DNA of 64,000 nt, from NCBI GenBank assembly GCA_000508865.1, contig BAHP02000011.1, forward strand, positions 53,293 through 117,292, read 5' to 3'. Source of the stretch: Clostridiales bacterium VE202-01 (lineage in GTDB: Bacteria; Bacillota_I; Bacilli_A; Erysipelotrichales; Coprobacillaceae). Under the pieces are notes generated by a model. The model ran no database searches. It had not been told where the DNA came from and saw only the letters and a program-made list of their open reading frames with translations. The translations under genes and the position numbers were made by a program. Below, piece by piece: positions 58,603 through 64,000 of this stretch. The number at the start of each line of letters is the position of its first letter. The stretch's first letter is position 1.

Positions 58603-58711
58603 GCAAAATATTATAAAATTTAATTTCTCCCAAGAATCATATAATAAACTATCTTGTATGTCTTTTATCGAAAAAAAATGTCGAATTTATTTTTTTATCA
58701 TTGATGTTTCA

Positions 58712-58740
58712 TTGACTTTAACTCTGCTTTATTCTATACT
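58712..58740 (+). promoter_or_regulatory. Promoter of the NifU-like/GGGtGRT operon
   Basis: TTGACT (58712-58717), 17-bp spacer, TATACT (58735-58740). Confidence 0.7.
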
Positions 58741-58818
58741 TTACTCAGGTGATTTTAGTTCGCCTTAAATAGTGTGACTAGCTATTTATAATCGAAAACA
58801 CGAAGGGAGTTAGAAAAA

Positions 58819-59511
58819 ATGATTTATTCACATGAAGTAGAAGAAATGTGTTGTGTCAAACAAGGTGCATCACATGGTTGTGCTCCAATTCCTGAAGAAG
58901 GAAAATGGGTATATTCTAGAGAAATTAAAGATATCTCTGGATTAACACACGGTATTGGTTGGTGTGCTCCTCAACAAGGTGCCTGCAAATTAACATTAAA
59001 CGTTAAAGAAGGGATTATTGAAGAAGCACTAATTGAAACAATTGGGTGTTCAGGAATGACTCATTCTGCAGCAATGGCTTCAGAAGCATTAGTTGGTAAA
59101 ACTTTATTAGAAGGTTTAAATACTGATTTAGTTTGTGATGCTATTAATACTGCAATGAGAGAATTATTCTTACAAATCGTATATGGACGTACTCAATCTG
59201 CATTCTCTGAAAACGGATTACCTGTAGGAGCTGGATTGGAAGATTTAGGAAAAGGTCTAAGAAGTATGACTGGTACTTCTTACTCTACAAAAGCTAAAGG
59301 CCCTCGTTACCTAGAATTAACTGAAGGATACATCAATAAGATCGCTTTAGATGAAAATGATGAAATCATCGGTTATGAATTTACAAATTTAGGTAGAATG
59401 ATGGATATGGTTAAAGCTGGAAAAGATGCTAATGAAGCAATCAAGGAAGCTACTGGTACTTACGGTAGATTTAATGATGCTGCTAAGTACATCGATCCAA
59501 GAAAGGAATAA
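58819..59511 (+). CDS. NifU/IscU-like Fe-S scaffold homologue
   Basis: 230 aa with an IscU-like core in mid-protein: WCAPQQGACKLTLNVKEGIIEEALIETIGCSGMTHSAAMASEALVGKTL, where Cys residues sit in ligand-like positions. Extra Cys are at the N-terminus (MCCVKQGASHGC). The N-terminal extension and C-terminal ~90 residues (GPRYLELTEGYINKIALDEND ... YEFTNLGRMMDMVKAG) are not in standard IscU. It is followed 15 nt later by the GGGtGRT gene, a pairing known in anaerobic Bacillota. Function of the pair is unknown; Fe-S or sulfur handling is likely by homology. AGGGAG precedes the ATG. Confidence 0.82.
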   Translation: MIYSHEVEEMCCVKQGASHGCAPIPEEGKWVYSREIKDISGLTHGIGWCAPQQGACKLTLNVKEGIIEEALIETIGCSGMTHSAAMASEALVGKTLLEGLNTDLVCDAINTAMRELFLQIVYGRTQSAFSENGLPVGAGLEDLGKGLRSMTGTSYSTKAKGPRYLELTEGYINKIALDENDEIIGYEFTNLGRMMDMVKAGKDANEAIKEATGTYGRFNDAAKYIDPRKE

Positions 59512-59526
59512 TAGGAGGGTACTAAA

Positions 59527-60525
59527 ATGGCATTATTTGAAAGTTATGAAAGAAGAATTGATCAAATTAACGCTGCATTAGCAAAATTTGATATCAAATC
59601 AATCGAAGAAGCTAAAGCTATCTGCGATGAAAAAGGTATTGATGTTTACGAAATCGTAAAATCAACACAACCAATTTGTTTTGAAAATGCTTGTTGGGCT
59701 TACACTGTAGGTGCAGCAATGGCTATCAAAAATGGAGATACTAAAGCAGTAGAAGCTGCTAAAACAATCGGTATTGGTTTACAATCATTCTGTATTCCAG
59801 GATCAGTTGCTGATGATCGTAAAGTTGGATTAGGACATGGTAACTTAGGTTCTATGTTATTAGATGAAAAAACTGAATGTTTTGCTTTCTTAGCAGGTCA
59901 TGAATCTTTCGCTGCTGCTGAAGGTGCAATCAAAATTGCTGAAAAAGCTAATAAAGTTAGAACAAAACCATTAAGAGTTATCTTAAACGGTTTAGGAAAA
60001 GATGCTGCTAAAATTATCTCAAGAATTAACGGATTCACTTACGTGGAAACTCAATTCGATTATTTTACAGGTGAAGTAAAAGAATTATCAAGAACAGCTT
60101 ACTCAGACGGACCTCGTGCTAAAGTTAACTGCTATGGTGCTGATGATGTTAGAGAAGGTGTTGCAATTATGCATAAAGAAGGTGTAGACGTATCAATTAC
60201 TGGTAACTCTACTAACCCTACTCGTTTCCAACATCCTGTTGCTGGAACATATAAAAAAGAATGTATTGAACAAGGTAAAAAATATTTCTCAGTTGCTTCT
60301 GGTGGAGGAACTGGACGTACTTTACACCCTGATAATATGGCTGCTGGTCCTGCTTCTTATGGTATGACAGATACTATGGGACGTATGCACAGTGATGCAC
60401 AATTTGCTGGTTCTTCATCAGTTCCTGCACACGTAGAAATGATGGGATTAATCGGTATGGGTAACAACCCAATGGTTGGTGCAACTGTTGCTGTTGCCGT
60501 AGCAATCGAAGAAGCTTGTAAATAA
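59527..60525 (+). CDS. GGGtGRT-family protein of unknown function
   Basis: 332 aa. The namesake motif is in YFSVASGGGTGRTLHPDNMAAGP; also GLGHGNLGSMLLDEKTECFAFLAGHESFAAAEGAI and HVEMMGLIGMGNNPMVGATVAVAVAIEEA. The N-terminal 60 residues are helical. The protein is strongly conserved and codon use looks like that of highly expressed genes here. Partner is the NifU-like protein directly upstream. No enzyme activity is established to my knowledge. Its 3' end has been copied to 63841-63925, beyond the ABC-3C cassette. Confidence 0.9.
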   Translation: MALFESYERRIDQINAALAKFDIKSIEEAKAICDEKGIDVYEIVKSTQPICFENACWAYTVGAAMAIKNGDTKAVEAAKTIGIGLQSFCIPGSVADDRKVGLGHGNLGSMLLDEKTECFAFLAGHESFAAAEGAIKIAEKANKVRTKPLRVILNGLGKDAAKIISRINGFTYVETQFDYFTGEVKELSRTAYSDGPRAKVNCYGADDVREGVAIMHKEGVDVSITGNSTNPTRFQHPVAGTYKKECIEQGKKYFSVASGGGTGRTLHPDNMAAGPASYGMTDTMGRMHSDAQFAGSSSVPAHVEMMGLIGMGNNPMVGATVAVAVAIEEACK

Positions 60526-60548
60526 GCACAAACAAATACAAGATTTTA

Positions 60549-60580
60549 AAAAGTTCTGATTTTATTTGATCAGAACTTTT
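60549..60580. terminator. Bidirectional terminator of the GGGtGRT operon and the ABC-3C operon
   Basis: AAAAGTTCTGAT / ATCAGAACTTTT with an 8-nt loop, CTTTTT after it on the plus strand, and TTTAAAATC on the minus strand. It is shared by convergent operons; a decayed copy follows the repeat at 63855. Confidence 0.85.
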
Positions 60581-60584
60581 CTTT

Positions 60585-62305
60585 TTATTCTTCAATTTTA
60601 AATAGCTTGCTTACTTGTGATAATCTTAAAACAATATTTGTATCATTATTTAAACTCTCTGGAATTTTATCTGCGAGCATAGAAAATACTAATTGAATAT
60701 TATTTTCTTTTGCATATGTAGCAACCTTTAGTAATTGATGATTGTCCATTAGCTCTTTCTTATCATTTAATATAAACGATAAATGAGCCAGCCCTAAATC
60801 ACGTGAAAATTTTATAAGAGCAATATCAAAGCATAAAATTTCTCCTTGTTTCTTTCCTGAACTTAAATTTTCATTAAAAGTACTAAACACATAATATGAT
60901 TGATTATTTTTAGTAGTTTTTAGATCATAAGATAACAAATACTTTTCATCATATAGATATTGAGATATTTCTTCAAAATATTTATTAAATTCAGTAACTT
61001 GAACTTTTACATCTTCTTGATATTCCTTAGACATTATTTCATCATTAATTTTTTCAATACTATCTTCAATAATTTTAGTTTGCTTTTCAGATTCTTCAAT
61101 TTTAGAAATTATTCCTTCATATTCTCCCTTTTTTTGAAACTTTGAATTTAATTCTTTTATAATTAATTCTAAATCATCAAAAGTATCACTTTTTTTCAAA
61201 AGAATAGAATATTTTTTTTCATCTTCTAATAATTTTGTTAACTGCTCATTGTAAGAATTTATTTTATCTTCTATCAACGGCAATTCCTTAGTAATATATT
61301 TCACCTTATTATTTATCATAGCATTATGGTAATTTACCAGATCAGAAAAAGTTTTATTTAAAGTTCCCAAATTTTCTGATACTTCTTCATAAATCGTTTT
61401 TAACTCCACTAAATCGATATCAACACTATTCTTTTCCAACTCCTGTTTAGATTCATTAATTAAATCTTTTCTAATTTTCAAGAGCGAAATTGCTTCTGTT
61501 ATATGATTTATATCACGTTTAATATTATTTAGCATTTCTAAATCTTCCTCAAACTCTCGTTAATATTTAAGTTGGCTTTCTTCATATTTAGCTTTTCAAT
61601 TTCATTATTTATTGCAGCTAACATTACAATATAATTATTTTTTGTAGCATTTGATTCCAAGCGGCTTTTATATTTCTTTTCTTGAGAAAGTTGTGTTAAT
61701 AATTCTTCTTTTTGTTGTCCTTTTACATGTGAACATCCTAATAAATATAAATATAAAGTTTCATACTCTACATCTTTTGTATATGAATCTAAATATTTTA
61801 TAGTATTTGAAATACCTCTATTCTTATATCTAATGTTATGTCCTACAAGTTGCTTTAATGTTGGCTTTTCTGCCACCAATCCATTAAATAACATTTTTTT
61901 TAACTCTTTGCTAAATTCTTTTTCAGTATATTTTTTACCATTTATTTTTCTATATGATTTTTGTCTTTTTAAAAAATTTCTTTCTACTACTATTTCTTTT
62001 GAATCTTCAACATCTAAATTTTCTTTTAACACCAGTCTAATTACAATATCATTATTAATCAAAAAATCTTTAACTAACAGATATTCATCTTTTGAATTCT
62101 CTGTTGAAGTATAAATTTCTTTAGCATCTCCTCCAAAACAAAAATATATCAATTTTAATACTGTTGTTTTCCCAACATTATTCCCAGTAGATGTCGATAC
62201 TTCCCCTTCTTTTGTTTCGTCCACAATTAAGTTCAATCCATTATGAAATTTTATATCACGAATAATTGATCCACTTTTTAGAATTAAAAGTTGTTTTAAA
62301 AACAC
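60585..62305 (-). CDS. ABC-3C system ATPase (DUF2326-type), frame broken by one base
   Basis: About 573 aa after repair. Head domain starts FLKQLLILKSGSIIRDIKFHNGLNLIVD with Walker A STGNNVGKTTVLKLIYF, then a long coiled coil, and a C-terminal head LSSGKKQGEILCFDIALIKF (signature) with LSFILNDKKELMD (Walker B position) as in DUF2326/YydD proteins. The break is near 61545, where AGTTTGAGGAAGATTTAG needs one more base to read SL-x-EDLEML. RecN/SMC-like ATPases of this type are the motor of ABC-three-component conflict systems (family knowledge). GTG start overlaps the middle-component gene by 10 nt. Confidence 0.85.
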
Positions 62306-62523
62306 TTTATAACACCTTCCTTTTCATCAAATTTAATTGCTGAAATCAAATATAACCAATCTAGAGCATAATTATATAGTTGAAAAGAAATATTATGACT
62401 TTTTCTCAATTCTGTATATAATTCTAAATAATCATATTCCTCTTTTTTTTTCATTAGTATTAGTATAATTCCGCCAATAAAATATAAACTGTTCTTAGGA
62501 TTTGAATTATTTGATAAAATCAT
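62296..62523 (-). CDS. ABC-3C middle component-like small protein
   Basis: 75 aa: NPKNSLYFIGGIILILM, YLELYTELRKSHNISFQLYNYALDWLYLISAIKFDEKEGVIKCF, the pattern of the small middle component (MC6-like) in ABC-3C systems. It is overlapped by its neighbours on both sides (ATGA with the SMEK gene, 10 nt with the ATPase), strong evidence for a three-gene unit. MC subtype assigned from memory. Confidence 0.7.
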   Translation of the reverse strand: MILSNNSNPKNSLYFIGGIILILMKKKEEYDYLELYTELRKSHNISFQLYNYALDWLYLISAIKFDEKEGVIKCF

Positions 62524-63496
62524 GAATTTACACCTCCTGGCTTCTCAAATATTTTACACCTTATAAATGCATCTACAATGATAATTTCTATACATGTTTC
62601 AAGTTCTTCTTCTGAAATATCAGATGTAATTAATTCCTCATCACTTATCATTTCATCTTTTAAAGATCTAATAATTTCAAAAAACAAATCATCTTCATTG
62701 TTAATTTTTTTTCTTAATTCTCTATATTTTCTATTAAATTTCATTAATAATGCTTCAGATTTTAATTTTCCATTTTGATCAAATTCCTCATATATTTTAA
62801 CCATAACACATTCGTATGGTGCCCACGTATTAATTACAAATTCGCTTTCTTCTAAATTATTGAATTTTATTTTTTCTGATATTTCATAAATTTTTGTATC
62901 ATTTATCATTTCAAAATCATCTTCATTATCATATGTACATAGTGCTTTTATTACTTTTGGAAGTAAAGAATTTACTCTCACCTGTGATATATCTATCAAT
63001 TTCAAATATTTCATAACTAAATCATAAACTCGTTTTAAATCGTCAATATTTAATGAATTAATTTTTTTTAAAATAAGATCAATATCATATATATTTTTTT
63101 AGAATCAAAAGAAATATCATAAGGATTATTATATCCTCTCCCTATTAACTTTTTCGCGCTCTTACCTATAAAAATAAAATATAAAGTATAATCTGAATAT
63201 CTTTCTTTTAATATTTGTTTAGACAATGTTTTTTCAATCTTATTTTTTGTAGCAGTACACGTTACTTGAAATATTACTTTATTTTCATTATCAATTAAAT
63301 CTATCGAGGAAGCATTTTGCTCTAAAACGTTGGCATTTGCCAGCTTAAAATCATAAATCAAATTAAATAATTCTCTATAAAAATCTTCTGATCGAATATG
63401 TAAATTAAGAATATTAAGCGTTGACCTTAATTCTACTCTATGCTTCAAAACATAAAAACGTTCTTCGATAAAATTCATATAAACTTCATTGTTCAT
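62520..63496 (-). CDS. SMEK-domain protein of the ABC-3C system, frame broken by one base
   Basis: About 325 aa after repair. Residues 1-130 carry the SMEK pattern: TLNILNLHIRSEDFYRELFNLIYDFKLANAN, SSIDLIDNENKVIFQVTCTATKNKIEKTL, FIFIGKSAKKL. A second half (KYLKLIDISQVRV ... ISEEELETCIEIIIVDAFIRCKIFE) is the C-terminal effector or anchor domain. The break near 63100 is in seven A on the coding strand where eight give SKKNIYDIDLILKKINSL and continue in frame. SMEK proteins are thought to recognise the trigger in this conflict system; that is inference. GAGAGGG precedes the ATG. Confidence 0.82.
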
Positions 63497-64000
63497 GTTA
63501 AATTTCCCTCTCCATTCTTAATTAATATAAAAATATTATACCATAAAGATTTTTTAAGACATATATTTATTCTTAACAAATAATGTCTGTATTAAAATGC
63601 TATATTAAAATAAACAGTTTGATAAATTTTTAATTATAAGTAAAAATTATAACATAAGCACCCTTTAATATCATATACAAAACAATAATTTTCATCAAAA
63701 AATTTCATGAGTCGATATCAGAAGTTGTGAGTTGCTTACACGTTGCACACAAATCTTAAAAATTATTTTATATAAAAATTTACTGATAATTATTAGAACT
63801 TATTGAGACTTCAATAGACTTATAAATCCATTTAGAAAAAAACAACCCGTTTCTATCGAAGAAGCTTGTAAATAAGATCTTAAAAAGTTCTTATTTTGTT
63901 TAATTAGTACTTTTCTATTAAAAGTAAATATCAATATAATTAATCACCAAACCTAGATTTATTGAGATGATTAAAACATAAAAAGATAGATAATTTTCAA
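63497..64000. other. Upstream region of the ABC-3C operon and right edge
   Basis: About 340 bp of AT-rich DNA without a gene, then the repeat of the GGGtGRT 3' end (63841-63925), then ~75 bp of unassigned sequence. No integrase or transposase is visible before the window ends. Confidence 0.65.
63841..63925 (+). pseudogene. Decayed copy of the GGGtGRT-gene 3' end and its terminator
   Basis: The bases ATCGAAGAAGCTTGTAAATA (63855-63874, extending to 63876) equal 60505-60526, covering codons I-E-E-A-C-K and the stop. AACAACCC before it equals 60463-60470, with the stretch between deleted. The terminator stem is present but mutated (TTAAAAAGTTCTTATT ... AATTAGTACTTTTC). Confidence 0.85.

Larger units (their letters stand above)
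58477..58818. other. Divergent region between eno and the NifU-like gene
   Basis: Holds the eno promoter and palindromes (58551-58602), a decayed copy of the NifU-like gene start (58526-58557) and the NifU-like promoter (58712-58740). No additional gene. Confidence 0.7.

Overview
The window is AT-rich DNA from a spore-forming low-GC Gram-positive bacterium (Bacillota). Several signs suggest a member of the Erysipelotrichia (Thomasclavelia/Coprobacillus-like): two alpha/beta-type small acid-soluble spore proteins, SpoVB, two T-box aminoacyl-tRNA synthetase leaders, a short Mollicutes-like SMC, and housekeeping gene order resembling Bacillus subtilis in blocks. Species is not determined. Most genes lie on the minus strand.

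Layout. 1-2 kb: end of guaA and purA (purine synthesis), then a divergent LysR regulator. 3-4.4 kb: a CinA-like protein and a FakA-fragment-like protein. 4.5-6.8 kb and 13.5-19.2 kb: the conserved smc-ftsY-ylxM-ffh / rpsP-khpA-rimM-trmD-rplS block, interrupted by a LytTR two-component/VanZ-like cassette (7.3-9.6 kb) and a large surface GH3 glycosidase (10-13.3 kb). 19.2-24.5 kb: xpt, an OmpR-type two-component system, a membrane protein and an NrnA-like DHH phosphoesterase. 25-31.3 kb: ackA, two SASP genes, thiI and a cysteine desulfurase. 31.4-43.5 kb: ezrA, ribF, truB, tyrS, ccpA, ytxH/ytxG-like and murC. 43.6-54.5 kb: pepP-like, aspS, hisS, relA, apt, recJ, comN-like and spoVB. 54.8-60.5 kb: a C45-type hydrolase, a DtxR-family regulator, nrdI, eno, a NifU-like scaffold and a GGGtGRT-family protein. 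60.6-63.5 kb: a three-gene ABC-3C-type conflict/defence cassette (SMEK-domain protein, small middle component, DUF2326-type ATPase).

Three things stand out. First, accessory cassettes here are bordered by partial, decayed copies of the neighbouring conserved gene: rpsP 5' end and a GH3-tail-like piece around the LytTR cassette, the GGGtGRT-gene 3' end around the ABC-3C cassette, and SASP genes around two small secreted or membrane proteins. Second, nrdI and eno share an unusual promoter design: a 16-bp palindrome GTTAG-N6-CTAAC inside a 17-bp spacer, with a second copy exactly 25 bp downstream. Third, nine reading frames are each broken by what looks like loss of one base, mostly in homopolymers and including smc and thiI. 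This looks more like consensus sequencing error than gene decay, so the broken genes are annotated as whole loci.

Regulation visible in sequence: T-boxes for tyrS (UAC specifier) and hisS-aspS (overlapping GACAC specifier), a probable L19 leader before rplS, a cre-like site upstream of the ackA promoter (ccpA lies in the same window), and many intrinsic terminators. No rRNA, tRNA, CRISPR array or intact insertion sequence was seen.
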